A stretch of DNA of 12,338 bases from Solirubrobacteraceae bacterium (GTDB lineage: Bacteria; Actinomycetota; Thermoleophilia; Solirubrobacterales; Solirubrobacteraceae). The stretch spans positions 1 through 12,338 of the forward strand of contig JAICUS010000123.1 of assembly GCA_025935735.1 (NCBI GenBank), given 5' to 3'. The notes under the pieces are model-generated. The model saw nothing but the letters and a program-made list of their open reading frames with translations, had not been told where the DNA came from and did no database searches. The position numbers and the translations under genes were made by a program. Below are positions 1 through 7,330 of this stretch, piece after piece; the stretch's first letter is position 1; each line of letters opens with the position of its first letter.

Positions 1-1481
1 ACCGGTCGATGCGCCGCTTGGACGTCGACGTCGTCCTGCTCTACGACGACCTCGGCGGCATGCCGGTGCTCGACCTCGCGCGCGAGCTGGCAGGCGCGTT
101 CCCCGAGGTCGGGCTGATCCTGCTCTCCGGCGACGACTCGCCGACGCTGCTGCGGGCGGCGATGCAGGCCGGCCTGCGCGACGTGGTCACGCTGCCGGCG
201 CCCCTGGAGGTCTTCGAGACGAGCCTGCGCGCCGCCGCCCAGTGGTCGCGCACGATGCGCGACCGGGTGACCGGCGAGGAGTCGGCCACCGGCGCGCTGG
301 GCGGCCAGCTGATCGTCGTCGCCGGCTCCAAGGGCGGCGTGGGGACGACCACCGTCGCGCTGCACCTCGGCCTCGCCGTCGCCCGCCTGGCCCCGGGGCG
401 GCCGGTCTGCCTGGTCGACTTCGACCTGCAGAAGGGCGACTTCCGCGCGCTGCTGGACACGCCCCACCGGCGCAGCGTCGTCGACCTCGTCGACGTCGCG
501 CACGAGATCTCCGTCCGCCATCTGCAGGAGACGCTCTACACGCACAAGGACGGCTTCCGCGTGCTGCTCGCGCCCGACGAGGGCGAGCGCGGCGAGGACG
601 TCGACTCCGGCGTGGCCCGCAACGTGCTCAACGCGGTCAAGGCGCGCCACGCGCTCACCGTGGTGGACATCGGCGCCGTGACCTCCGAGGCCAGCGCGAT
701 CGCCGCCGAGCTGGCGAGCCAGGTGCTCGTGGTCACCACGCCCGACGTGCTGGCGCTGCGCGGCGTGCGCCGGCTGCGCGACCTGTGGAAGCGGCTCGGC
801 GTGCGCGAGGACGAGGACGTCCGCGTGCTGCTCAACCAAGCCTCGCGCAAGCGGGAGATCCAGCCCGACCTGGCGCGCAAGGTGGTGGGCGAGACGATGG
901 CCCAGACCACCATCCCGGCCGATTTCGGCGCACTCGAGGCGGCGGTCAACACCGGCTCGCCCACCCGGATGGAGGACGGCAAGCTGCGCGGCGCGTTCGA
1001 GGCGCTGGCGCTCGAGCTCGACGTCATCCCGCAGGCCGAGGACGCCGCGGCGGCGCACGAGCCGCGCGGGCTGCTCGCCCGCCTGGGCGGGGAGCGCGGC
1101 CAGACGACCGCCGAGTTCATGGGCCTGCTGCCGGTGATCCTGATCGTGTTCTTCGCCCTGTGGGAGATCGCGCTCGTCGGGCTCACCTACGTCGCCGCCG
1201 GCCATGCGGCCAACGACGGCGCGCGCAAGCTGGCCACCAATCCGAGCGACGCCGGCGACGACCCGCCGTACCGCCAGGCGGCGATGGAGGACCTCGGTCC
1301 GGCCTGGCGCCGTGACGCCGTGATCGAGAAGAGCAACGGCGTCACCGTGTCGGTCACGCTGCACGTCCCGCTGCTGATCCCGAACGTGCACACGCCGCTG
1401 CACATCACCACCAGCACGGACACCTCGGTGGAGGACGAGCCGCTGCCGCCGCGCCAGAGCTCGGTGGGGGCGGCCCTGTGA
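1..1481 (+). CDS. cpaE: CpaE/TadZ-type pilus ATPase fused to a TadE-like pseudopilin (5' partial)
   Basis: The reading frame is open to the left edge, and the visible protein begins inside a receiver-like fold (strand VVLLYDD), so the true start lies upstream and about 50 residues are probably missing. Counting from the ATG at base 9, residues 5-75 are a degenerate receiver-like domain. Residues 100-340 are a MinD/ParA-type ATPase with deviant Walker A SKGGVGTTT (107-115) and a LVDFD strand (135-139). CpaE/TadZ proteins position the Tad pilus machine at the inner membrane. Oddly, the frame runs on through an Ala/Glu-rich linker into a TadE-like pseudopilin: ERGQTTAEFMG (362-372, presumed cleavage after Gly364, Glu at mature position 5), a membrane helix at about 372-394, then a soluble tail. 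No ATG, GTG or TTG lies between the ATPase end and the TadE motif; the nearest upstream is ATG 969, within the ATPase. A genuine fusion is therefore likely. The gene overlaps the next by 4 bp. Confidence 0.9.
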   Translation, partial: RSMRRLDVDVVLLYDDLGGMPVLDLARELAGAFPEVGLILLSGDDSPTLLRAAMQAGLRDVVTLPAPLEVFETSLRAAAQWSRTMRDRVTGEESATGALGGQLIVVAGSKGGVGTTTVALHLGLAVARLAPGRPVCLVDFDLQKGDFRALLDTPHRRSVVDLVDVAHEISVRHLQETLYTHKDGFRVLLAPDEGERGEDVDSGVARNVLNAVKARHALTVVDIGAVTSEASAIAAELASQVLVVTTPDVLALRGVRRLRDLWKRLGVREDEDVRVLLNQASRKREIQPDLARKVVGETMAQTTIPADFGALEAAVNTGSPTRMEDGKLRGAFEALALELDVIPQAEDAAAAHEPRGLLARLGGERGQTTAEFMGLLPVILIVFFALWEIALVGLTYVAAGHAANDGARKLATNPSDAGDDPPYRQAAMEDLGPAWRRDAVIEKSNGVTVSVTLHVPLLIPNVHTPLHITTSTDTSVEDEPLPPRQSSVGAAL

Positions 1482-1837
1482 GGCGGCTGCGCTCCGAGCG
1501 AGGCCAGTCGTCGGTCGAGCTGATGGGCATGCTCTGGCTGCTGCTGCTCCTCGCGCTCGGCGTCTGGCAGATCATGCTCGCCTCCTGGGCGGCCGAGCAG
1601 GCGCAGAACGCCTCCCGCACGGCGGCCCGCGTGCAGGGCCGCGGCGGCGACGCCGACAAGGCGGCGCGCAACGCGGTCAGCTCCGCGCTGCGCAAGGGCA
1701 TGGACGTGCAGGTCGCGCCCGAGCACGTGACGGTCAGCGTGCGCATCCCGATCCTTATCCCGGGCCTGGTGGTCGACGACCAGCACCTGGTGGCCACGCG
1801 CGACGCCACGCTCCCGAACACCGGCGGGGTCACCTGA
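1478..1837 (+). CDS. tadE: TadE-like pseudopilin of the Tad pilus
   Basis: A 119-residue protein starting at GTG in a GTGA overlap with the preceding gene, behind a G-rich ribosome-binding stretch. A short basic leader (MRRLRSERG) ends in a prepilin-peptidase-type site after Gly9. The mature part begins QSSVELMG with Glu at position 5, followed by one hydrophobic helix at about residues 15-38 and a soluble domain. This is the TadE-like layout: minor pseudopilins are processed by the Flp prepilin peptidase and needed for pilus assembly in the envelope. The end of the protein (VTVSV...P.LIP.) resembles the end of the TadE part of the upstream fusion, so the two are probably tandem paralogues. 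It could equally be called TadF; the sequence alone does not separate these. The stop overlaps the cpaF start by one base (TGATG), which indicates coupled translation. Confidence 0.85.
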   Translation: MRRLRSERGQSSVELMGMLWLLLLLALGVWQIMLASWAAEQAQNASRTAARVQGRGGDADKAARNAVSSALRKGMDVQVAPEHVTVSVRIPILIPGLVVDDQHLVATRDATLPNTGGVT

Positions 1838-3168
1838 TGGGCCTGCGCGACCGCATCGTGGCCGAGCGCGCCCGCGGCGAGGACGCCTCCGACGGCGTCA
1901 CCTACTACCGCCGGCGGCTGCTCGAGGAGGTCGACCTCAACGAGATCGCCATCCTCTCGGAGGAGCAGCGCCGGGCGCGGCTGGAGCGCGTCGTCGGCCG
2001 CATGGTGTCGCGCGAGGGGCCGGTGCTCACCACCGCCGAGCGCAGCCGGCTCATCCGCCGCGTGGTGGACGAGGCGGTCGGGCTCGGCGTCCTGGAGCCG
2101 CTGCTGGCCGACGACTCCGTGACGGAGATCATGGTCAACGGCCCCGACGAGATCTACGTCGAGCGCGACGGGCGCATCGAGCGCGCCGACATGGCCTTCT
2201 CCGACGCCGCCCAGCTCTACCAGACGATCGACCGCATCGTCTCCCAGGTCAACCGGCGCGTGGACGAGTCGAGCCCGATGGTCGACGCCCGCCTGCCCAC
2301 CGGCGAGCGCGTCAACGTGATCATCCCGCCGCTCGCGCTCAACGGGCCGACGATGACGATCCGCCGCTTCCCGCGGCTGTTCACCATCGACGAGCTGGTG
2401 TCGATCCGCTCGATGGACCAGCCGACGGCCGAGCTGCTGCGCTCGCTGGTCAAGGCCAAGCTCAACGTCGTCATCTCCGGCGGCACCGGCGCGGGCAAGA
2501 CCACGCTGCTCAACGCCCTGTCCAGCGCCGTGCCCGCCACCGAGCGGATCATCACCGTCGAGGACAACGCCGAGCTGCGCCTGCAGCAGCCGCACGTGGT
2601 CACGCTCGAGGCCCGCCCGCGCAACGTCGAGGGCAAGGGCGAGGTGACGATCCGCGACCTGGTGCGCAACTCGCTGCGCATGCGGCCCGACCGGATCATC
2701 GTCGGCGAGGTCCGCGGCGCGGAGACCGTCGACATGCTCCAGGCCCTGAACACCGGCCACGAGGGCTCGCTGGTCACGCTGCACGCGAACTCCTGCGACG
2801 ACGCCATCCACCGGCTCGGCACGCTGGCCTCGATGAGCGAGCTGGCGATCCCGTTCGAGGTGCTGCGCGACCAGATCAACTCGGCGATCGACGTGATCGT
2901 GCAGGTCGACCGCTACGCCGACGGGCGCCGGCGGATGTCCGAGCTGGCCGTGGTGGCCTCCAACCGGCGCGAGCACTTCCGCCTGGCCTCGGTGCTGGAG
3001 TTCGACTCGGACCCGATCGGGCCCGACCGCAACGTCACCGGCCGCTTCCGCCACCGCCGGCTGCCGGAGAACGTGCTGCACCGGCTGCTGCTGGCCGGCG
3101 TCGAGGTCCCGCGCGAGTTCACCGCGGTGGCCGACGAAGCCGCCGTCGAGCGCGAGGCAGGGGAGTGA
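1837..3168 (+). CDS. cpaF: CpaF/TadA-type secretion ATPase, Tad pilus motor
   Basis: A 443-residue hexameric-type ATPase of the GspE/VirB11 superfamily, the CpaF/TadA branch, which powers Flp pilus assembly from the cytoplasmic face. An N-terminal helical region (about 20-90) precedes the N-terminal domain (about 90-190, with SVTEIMVNGPDEIYVER). The motor core shows Walker A SGGTGAGKT (214-222), an Asp box ITVEDNAEL (239-247), Walker B RIIVGEVRG (286-294) and a His box within NTGHEGSLVTLHAN (305-318). All expected catalytic elements are present and the length is normal for the family. The ATG overlaps the tadE stop by one base and the TGA overlaps the tadB GTG by four. The order cpaE-tadE-cpaF-tadB-tadC matches actinobacterial tad operons. 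Confidence 0.97.
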   Translation: MGLRDRIVAERARGEDASDGVTYYRRRLLEEVDLNEIAILSEEQRRARLERVVGRMVSREGPVLTTAERSRLIRRVVDEAVGLGVLEPLLADDSVTEIMVNGPDEIYVERDGRIERADMAFSDAAQLYQTIDRIVSQVNRRVDESSPMVDARLPTGERVNVIIPPLALNGPTMTIRRFPRLFTIDELVSIRSMDQPTAELLRSLVKAKLNVVISGGTGAGKTTLLNALSSAVPATERIITVEDNAELRLQQPHVVTLEARPRNVEGKGEVTIRDLVRNSLRMRPDRIIVGEVRGAETVDMLQALNTGHEGSLVTLHANSCDDAIHRLGTLASMSELAIPFEVLRDQINSAIDVIVQVDRYADGRRRMSELAVVASNRREHFRLASVLEFDSDPIGPDRNVTGRFRHRRLPENVLHRLLLAGVEVPREFTAVADEAAVEREAGE

Positions 3169-4097
3169 ACACCGCCGGCTACGCGATGCTGCTGCTGGCC
3201 GCCTCGGGCGCGATCGGCATCCTCGGGCTCTGGCAGCTGCTGGCCGGCGGCAGCCGCCGGGCCGAGCTGGCGGCGCGCGGCCGGGCGGGCGGGGGCGAGG
3301 GCTCGACCCGCAGCCTCGTGCGCGCGCTGGACCTGCGCTTCCGCCGCACGCCGACCGGCGAGCGCATGGCCGCCTGGATGGCCGGCGCGGGCGTGGGGAT
3401 CCGGCCGGTCGAGCTGATCGGGCTCGTCGTGGCCGCGGCGCTGCTCGGCGTGATCGTCCTCTCCACGCTGTTCGCCTCCTGGCTGGCCTTCGTGCTGGCG
3501 ATCGGCGGCTCGGTGCTGGCCGCCCGCACCTGGATCGAGCGCCGCCGGGGCAGCCGGCGCGACGCGTTCGTGGCCCAGCTGCCGGAGGTGGCGCGCCTGC
3601 TGTCCAACGGCGCGTCGGCGGGCCTGTCGATGCCGCAGGCGCTGCGGATGGCCTCGCGCGAGCTGGCCGACCCGGCGGGCGCGGAGCTCAAGCGGGTGAC
3701 CGATGAGATGCAGGTCGGCCGCTCGGTGGAGGACGCGCTGGAGGCGCTCAGCCAGCGGCTGCCCTCGCGCGAGGTGTCGGTGCTGATGACCACGCTGATC
3801 ATCCAGCAGCGCGGCGGCGGCGACACCGTGACCGCGCTGGCCGAGCTGGCCGGCACGCTGGAGGCCCGCAAGGACCTGCGGCGCGAGATCGCCACGCTGC
3901 TCTCCGGCGTGATCTTCACCGCGTACGTGGTGGCGGGCATCGGCGGCGGCACGATCCTGCTGCTCAACCTGATGTCGCCGGGGGTGACACGGCAGCTGAC
4001 GTCCGAGCCGATCGGCATCGTCGGCCTGATCGTGACCGCGGTGCTGTGGACGGTCGCGTTCATCGCCATCCGGCGCACGACCCGGGTGGATGTCTGA
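3165..4097 (+). CDS. tadB: TadB-like inner-membrane platform protein of the Tad pilus
   Basis: A 310-residue polytopic membrane protein with a type II secretion F (T2SSF/GspF) domain at about residues 138-265. That domain includes QLPEVARLLSNGASAGLS and the QQRGGGDTVTALAELAGTLEARKDLRRE segment typical of TadB. Hydrophobic helices are visible at about 5-26, 83-103, 105-121, 246-267 and 284-302. In this family TadB and TadC form the membrane platform that couples the CpaF motor to pilin extraction. Start GTG 3165 overlaps the cpaF stop (GTGA) and follows a purine-rich GGCAGGGGA stretch, supporting this start. The stop overlaps the tadC ATG by one base. Confidence 0.95.
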   Translation: MNTAGYAMLLLAASGAIGILGLWQLLAGGSRRAELAARGRAGGGEGSTRSLVRALDLRFRRTPTGERMAAWMAGAGVGIRPVELIGLVVAAALLGVIVLSTLFASWLAFVLAIGGSVLAARTWIERRRGSRRDAFVAQLPEVARLLSNGASAGLSMPQALRMASRELADPAGAELKRVTDEMQVGRSVEDALEALSQRLPSREVSVLMTTLIIQQRGGGDTVTALAELAGTLEARKDLRREIATLLSGVIFTAYVVAGIGGGTILLLNLMSPGVTRQLTSEPIGIVGLIVTAVLWTVAFIAIRRTTRVDV

Positions 4098-4981
4098 TGC
4101 CGGCTCTCTATGGCGCGCTGGCGGCGCTCTTCTGCGCGATCGGGCTGGCGGCGATCCCGATGCTGCGCGACCAGGGGCCCGTGGAGCGCCTCGGCGGGTC
4201 GCTCGGCGCCGCCCGCGAGCCCCGCGGGTCGCTGACCACGCGGCTGGCCAACTGGCTCGCGCTGCGGCTGGGCCCGCGGCTCGCGCCGACGCTGCGGGCG
4301 GGCCGGCGGACCGTGCTCGAGCACCGTCTCGACTACGCCGGGCGGCCGAACGGGCTGACCGTGCAGCGCTTCCTGGGCCTCAAGGGCGCGGTGGCGATCA
4401 TGGTCGGGCTCGGCGTCGGCGGGTTCTTCGTCCTGCTCGGCGCGACCCCGATCCTCGTGCCGGTCCTGGGCGTCGCCGGGTGGTTCGCCCCCGACATCTG
4501 GCTCTCGCGGGCCGGCCGGCTGCGCCAGGAGGCGATCGAGAAGGGCCTGCCGGACTTCCTGGACATCCTCGCGGTCAGCGTGCGGGCGGGGCTGGGGTAT
4601 CGCTACGCGCTGCGGCGCGTGGCGGAGTCGCTCACCGGGCCGATCTCGGAGGAGATGCTCACCGTGCTGCGCCAGATGGAGCTCGGCCAGGCGCGGCGGG
4701 AGGCGTTCCTGGCGCTGCGCGAGCGCAACCGGTCGGACTCGCTCAAGTCGTTCGTGGCCGCCCAGCTGCAGGCCGAGGAGCTCGGCGTGCCGCTGGCCGA
4801 GGCGCTCAACGACATCGCCGCCGATATGCGCCGCATGGCCCACCAGGGCGCGCGCCGCCGCGCGCAGCGGGCGGCGCCGCGGGTCAGCCTCATAGTGACG
4901 ACGCTGATCGTGCCCGGTGCGATGATCCTGATCTTGTTGTCGGTCTATTTCTCCAGCGGTCTGCGGAACGGGATTGGCTGA
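4097..4981 (+). CDS. tadC: TadC-like inner-membrane platform protein of the Tad pilus
   Basis: A 294-residue second platform protein. The first 21 residues form a membrane helix (LYGALAALFCAIGLAAIPML); further helices lie at about 95-115, 117-135 and 262-286. A T2SSF domain spans about 150-284 (LPDFLDILAVSVRAGLGYRYAL; QLQAEELGVPLAEAL). I chose ATG 4097, in a TGATG overlap with tadB, over the in-frame ATG at 4046: the extra 17 residues would lie inside tadB and are polar, whereas the later start gives a clean N-terminal membrane helix. The protein should pair with TadB in the platform. Its stop lies eight bases inside the histidine kinase gene, so pilus assembly and signalling genes appear to be in one transcript. 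Confidence 0.94.
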   Translation: MPALYGALAALFCAIGLAAIPMLRDQGPVERLGGSLGAAREPRGSLTTRLANWLALRLGPRLAPTLRAGRRTVLEHRLDYAGRPNGLTVQRFLGLKGAVAIMVGLGVGGFFVLLGATPILVPVLGVAGWFAPDIWLSRAGRLRQEAIEKGLPDFLDILAVSVRAGLGYRYALRRVAESLTGPISEEMLTVLRQMELGQARREAFLALRERNRSDSLKSFVAAQLQAEELGVPLAEALNDIAADMRRMAHQGARRRAQRAAPRVSLIVTTLIVPGAMILILLSVYFSSGLRNGIG

Positions 4982-6239
4982 GCGGCTCGAGGGACGCGGC
5001 CCCGACGGGGCCGGCGGATGGCTCGCCTCGGCCTGCCGGCAGATCATCAACCTGCGCGCGGGCATCCTGCTGGTGACGATGTTCTCGCTCGGCGGGAGCA
5101 GCGACCGCGGCGTCACCGCGGCCGCGCTGGTGGTGGCCGCGGCGGTGTCGCTGATCCCGCTGCTGCGCTGGGAGCGGGTGGGGCCGGCGATCGTCCGCCA
5201 CCCGTCGTATCTGGCCGGCGAGATCGTGCTGGCGGTGGCGATCCTCGTGTTGACCGGCGTCGACAGCCCGTTCTTCCTGTTCACCGTGGCCACCGCGCTG
5301 CTCGGCGGGCTGGTCTACGGCTACTCGGGCGCCGCGCTGTTCTCGTTCCTGCTGATCCTGGGCTACTTCTGGGCGCTCGACGTGCGCGCGGGCATCGAGC
5401 ACGTCGACCACAACTTCGACACCGTGGTCGTGCTGCCGGCGCTCTATCCGCTCGTGGCGCTCACCGGCGCCGGCACGCGGCGGCTGCTGGACCGCCAGGC
5501 CGCCGCGGAGTCCGCGCTGTCCGACCAGGCGCGGATGCTCGCCGGCCAGGAGGAGCGCGAGCGCCTTGCGCGCGACATGCACGACTCCCTGGCCAAGACC
5601 GTGCACGGCATCGGCTTCGCCGCGCTGGCGCTGTCGCGGCGGATCAAGGTGGACCCGCCCGGCGCGGTGGAGGATGCCCGCAAGCTGGCCGAGGACGCGC
5701 GCACGGCGGCCCAGGAGGCCCGCGAGCTGCTGTCCGGGCTGCGCGGCCGCGACGACTCCGAGCTGCCGCTGCCCACGGCGATCCGCTCCGAGGCCGCCCG
5801 CTGGGGCGAGCGCACGGGCATCCCGATCGGCGGCTCGCTCGACGACGTCGGGCCGCTGCCCACGCTGGCGCTGCGCGAGCTGCGCTGGATCCTGCGGGAG
5901 GCGCTGGCCAACGTCGAGCGCTACGCGCACGCCTCGCGGGTCGACGTCCACCTGCGCCGGCTGGGCGAGCGGGTGGTGTTGACGGTGGCCGACGACGGCT
6001 CCGGGTTCGAGGCGCCGGACGACCTGGACACGCTGGCCGGGGTCGGCTCTTACGGCCTCGCGGGCATGCGCGAGCGCGCGCGGCTGGCCGGCGGCGACCT
6101 CAGCGTCGAGTCCGAGCCGGGCGAGGGCTGCGTGGTGTCCGCCTGGGTCCCGGCGGGCGGGCGGGCGCGGCAGCGCGAGACGCCCGAGCCGCCTGGTACC
6201 GTCCCGACCGGGGTGGAGGGATTCACGTGGCAGGGGTAA
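4974..6239 (+). CDS. Membrane sensor histidine kinase, NarL-partner (HisKA_3) type
   Basis: A 421-residue sensor kinase starting at TTG 4974, an uncommon start chosen because the frame begins there, overlaps the tadC stop by eight bases and precedes the first membrane helix. About six hydrophobic segments fill residues 25-165 with very short loops, so the sensed signal is probably in or near the membrane; no periplasmic sensor domain is visible. The HisKA_3 dimerization domain carries [18 protein letters not shown] with phosphoacceptor His203. The HATPase domain shows an N box around Asn313 ([13 protein letters not shown]), a G1 box DDGSGF (340-345) and a G2 stretch GLAGMRERA (361-369). The kinase should phosphorylate the response regulator encoded next, whose start lies 13 bp inside this gene. 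Co-transcription with tad genes suggests it controls pilus expression; that link is inference. Confidence 0.93.
   Translation: MAERLEGRGPDGAGGWLASACRQIINLRAGILLVTMFSLGGSSDRGVTAAALVVAAAVSLIPLLRWERVGPAIVRHPSYLAGEIVLAVAILVLTGVDSPFFLFTVATALLGGLVYGYSGAALFSFLLILGYFWALDVRAGIEHVDHNFDTVVVLPALYPLVALTGAGTRRLLDRQAAAESALSDQARMLAGQEERERLARDMHDSLAKTVHGIGFAALALSRRIKVDPPGAVEDARKLAEDARTAAQEARELLSGLRGRDDSELPLPTAIRSEAARWGERTGIPIGGSLDDVGPLPTLALRELRWILREALANVERYAHASRVDVHLRRLGERVVLTVADDGSGFEAPDDLDTLAGVGSYGLAGMRERARLAGGDLSVESEPGEGCVVSAWVPAGGRARQRETPEPPGTVPTGVEGFTWQG
6197..6202 (+). promoter_or_regulatory. Possible internal -10 element before the response regulator gene
   Basis: TACCGT, preceded by CCGCCTGG, lies inside the kinase gene 24 bp before GTG 6227. 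It resembles the CCGCCGGTAC-based -10 regions of the second pilin and VWA genes. If used, transcription would start near 6208 and leave a leader of about 19 bases carrying the GGAGG. No clear -35 is visible, and coding constraint could produce the match. Confidence 0.3.
6215..6219 (+). promoter_or_regulatory. Ribosome binding site deciding the response regulator start
   Basis: GGAGG seven bases before GTG 6227. It is one of the clearest Shine-Dalgarno sequences in the window and supports this start over any earlier codon in the long open frame. Confidence 0.7.
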
Positions 6240-6871
6240 GGGTCCTGTTAGTGGACGACAACGCGATCGTGCGGCGCGGCATCGCGTCGCTGCTGGCCGA
6301 CGCCGACGGGATCGAGGTGGTCGGCCAGGCCGGCGACGGGCGCGAGGCGATCGAGGTGGCCCGCGAGACCCGTCCCGACGTCGTCTGCCTCGACGTGCGG
6401 ATGCCGGTGATGGACGGCGTGGCCGCCGCCGGGCCGCTGTCGGAGCGCGCGAAGGTCCTGATGCTCTCCTACTCCGAGGACGAGCAGCTCGTCACGGGCG
6501 CGATCCGCAATGGCGCCGCCGGCTACCTCGTGCACGGGCGCTTCGAGCCCGACGAGCTCGAGACGCGCATAAAGGCGGTGGCGGCGGGGGAGATGGTGCT
6601 CTCGCCCGCGGTCACGCCGGCGGTGTTCGAGGCGCTGCGGCGCGCGCCCGGGACCGAGAACGAGGGCGAGGAGCTCGGCATGGGCTCGCTGACCGCGCGC
6701 GAGCGCGAGGTCCTGAACCTGCTCGCCCGCGGGATGTCCAACGCCGCCATCGCCGAGGAGCTCGTGATCACCAACAAGACGGTGAAGAACCACCTGTCGC
6801 GGATCTACGAGAAGATCGGCGTGCACTCCCGGGCCGAAGCCATAGCCCTGTGGTTGGGCGTGAGGGACTAA
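6227..6871 (+). CDS. NarL/LuxR-type response regulator, cognate to the adjacent kinase
   Basis: A 214-residue two-domain regulator. I chose GTG 6227, seven bases after a good GGAGG (6215-6219), because it gives a receiver that begins correctly ([12 protein letters not shown]); the frame is open far upstream, but that stretch is a shadow of the kinase gene. The receiver has acidic residues D10 and D11, phosphoacceptor D56 in CLDVRMP and Ser81 at the switch position. The usual receiver lysine (GYLLKD in most NarL-type proteins) is replaced by His103 in GYLVHG. A LuxR-type helix-turn-helix lies at 154-207 ([41 protein letters not shown]). It binds DNA in this family. The two pilin genes immediately downstream, whose leaders hold palindromes, are natural candidate targets. 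A possible -10 (TACCGT) lies inside the kinase gene before it. Confidence 0.94.
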   Translation: MAGVRVLLVDDNAIVRRGIASLLADADGIEVVGQAGDGREAIEVARETRPDVVCLDVRMPVMDGVAAAGPLSERAKVLMLSYSEDEQLVTGAIRNGAAGYLVHGRFEPDELETRIKAVAAGEMVLSPAVTPAVFEALRRAPGTENEGEELGMGSLTAREREVLNLLARGMSNAAIAEELVITNKTVKNHLSRIYEKIGVHSRAEAIALWLGVRD

Positions 6872-6888
6872 GAGGTCCCACGCCGAAT

Positions 6889-6906
6889 TGGGCCCTCCGG
6901 CCCGCC
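6889..6906 (+). repeat. Palindromic element upstream of the first pilin gene, copy 1
   Basis: TGGGCCCTCCGGCCCGCC contains a GGGCC-CTCC-GGCCC hairpin. It matches 15 of 18 bases with an element at 7331-7348 upstream of the second pilin gene. It lies 18 bp after the response regulator stop and 114 bp before the first pilin ATG. It could act as a weak terminator for the tad operon or as a protein-binding site; there is no T-run after it. Confidence 0.45.
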
Positions 6907-6951
6907 TCGAAGTTGAGTCCTCAGCCTCTCGCGGGGACCCCGGGCCGGACG

Positions 6952-6957
6952 TAGATT
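6952..6957 (+). promoter_or_regulatory. Candidate -10 element for the first Flp pilin gene
   Basis: TAGATT fits the actinobacterial TAnnnT pattern and sits 45 bp before ATG 7003, giving a predicted leader of about 39 bases with a ribosome-binding site. No convincing -35 is seen at the usual distance. It overlaps the first arm of the dyad TTGAC-N11-GTCAA (6956-6976), a possible operator. Confidence 0.4.
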
Positions 6958-6976
6958 GACGGCAGTCGTCGGTCAA
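6956..6976. promoter_or_regulatory. Dyad TTGAC-N11-GTCAA, possible operator
   Basis: Two perfect 5-bp inverted arms, TTGAC at 6956-6960 and GTCAA at 6972-6976, have centres 16 bp apart, between the candidate -10 and the first pilin start. LuxR-type regulators often bind short dyads, so this is one candidate operator; the match is short and could be chance. Confidence 0.25.
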
Positions 6977-6986
6977 CCGATCTGCC

Positions 6987-6992
6987 AGGGGG
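6987..6992 (+). promoter_or_regulatory. Ribosome binding site of the first pilin gene
   Basis: AGGGGG lies 10 bases before ATG 7003. It supports this start over the in-frame ATG at 7078, which has no purine-rich stretch before it. The second pilin gene, in contrast, seems to be leaderless. Confidence 0.5.
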
Positions 6993-7002
6993 CTTCACCT
7001 CA

Positions 7003-7260
7003 ATGTCCAACCTCATCCACACCGCGCAGGACACGCTTCGCGAGCAGTGCATCGAGGCCTTCGTCGGCCTCCACTCGATGGTCGAGACGGTCGCCGAGCG
7101 CGTCCGCGACCAGCGTGGCCAGACCGCCGCGGAGTACATGGGCATCCTGTTCATCATCGCCGCGATCATCGGCGTGGTCGCGTCGCTGCACCTCGAGAAC
7201 GACGTCAGCCAGCGGATCAAGACCCTGATCACCGACATCGGCAAGGGCATCAAGCCGTAG
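7003..7260 (+). CDS. flp: Flp/Fap-type major pilin with a long leader
   Basis: An 85-residue Flp-family pilin. The core motif QRGQTAAEYMG places the prepilin-peptidase site after Gly39, and the mature 46-residue pilin starts QTAAEY with the conserved Glu5-Tyr6 pair. A hydrophobic helix (GILFIIAAIIGVVASLHL) follows, then a short polar tail ending KGIKP. Mature Flp pilins are this small and polymerize into bundled pili through the helix. The 39-residue leader from ATG 7003 is longer than usual for the family; ATG 7078 would give a 14-residue leader but has no ribosome-binding site. The gene is monocistronic in appearance: 131 bp of non-coding DNA precede it and a strong hairpin follows. It is very probably built into fibres by the machine encoded upstream. 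Confidence 0.93.
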   Translation: MSNLIHTAQDTLREQCIEAFVGLHSMVETVAERVRDQRGQTAAEYMGILFIIAAIIGVVASLHLENDVSQRIKTLITDIGKGIKP

Positions 7261-7293
7261 CGCTCCTCTCCCGGAAGTCCCGTTCCCGCATCC

Positions 7294-7320
7294 GGACCCG
7301 CCGCTGACCCCGGCGGGTCC
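7294..7320 (+). terminator. Strong hairpin after the first pilin gene
   Basis: Perfect 10-bp inverted repeat GGACCCGCCG (7294-7303) and CGGCGGGTCC (7311-7320) with a 7-base loop, beginning 34 bp after the pilin stop. No T-run follows, which is common for terminators in GC-rich actinobacteria. It may also protect the abundant pilin mRNA at its 3' end. It separates the two pilin genes into distinct transcripts. Confidence 0.7.
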
Positions 7321-7330
7321 CATGCGTTCC

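Noticed and set aside
4046..4096. Earlier ATG start for tadC
   Set aside because: It adds 17 polar residues that lie within tadB; ATG 4097 fits the one-base stop-start overlap used elsewhere in the operon.
1405..5293. Very long minus-strand open frames (558 and 704 residues) opposite the tad genes
   Set aside because: Their translations are rich in Arg, His, Asp and Gln without recognisable domains, and they lie opposite well-supported genes. In very GC-rich DNA, stop codons are rare in such frames.
5018..6226. Possible kinase-regulator fusion, because the regulator frame is open far upstream
   Set aside because: The upstream part reads as Arg/Ala/Gly-rich nonsense in that frame, while the kinase domains lie in another frame. 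A ribosome-binding site fixes the regulator start at 6227.
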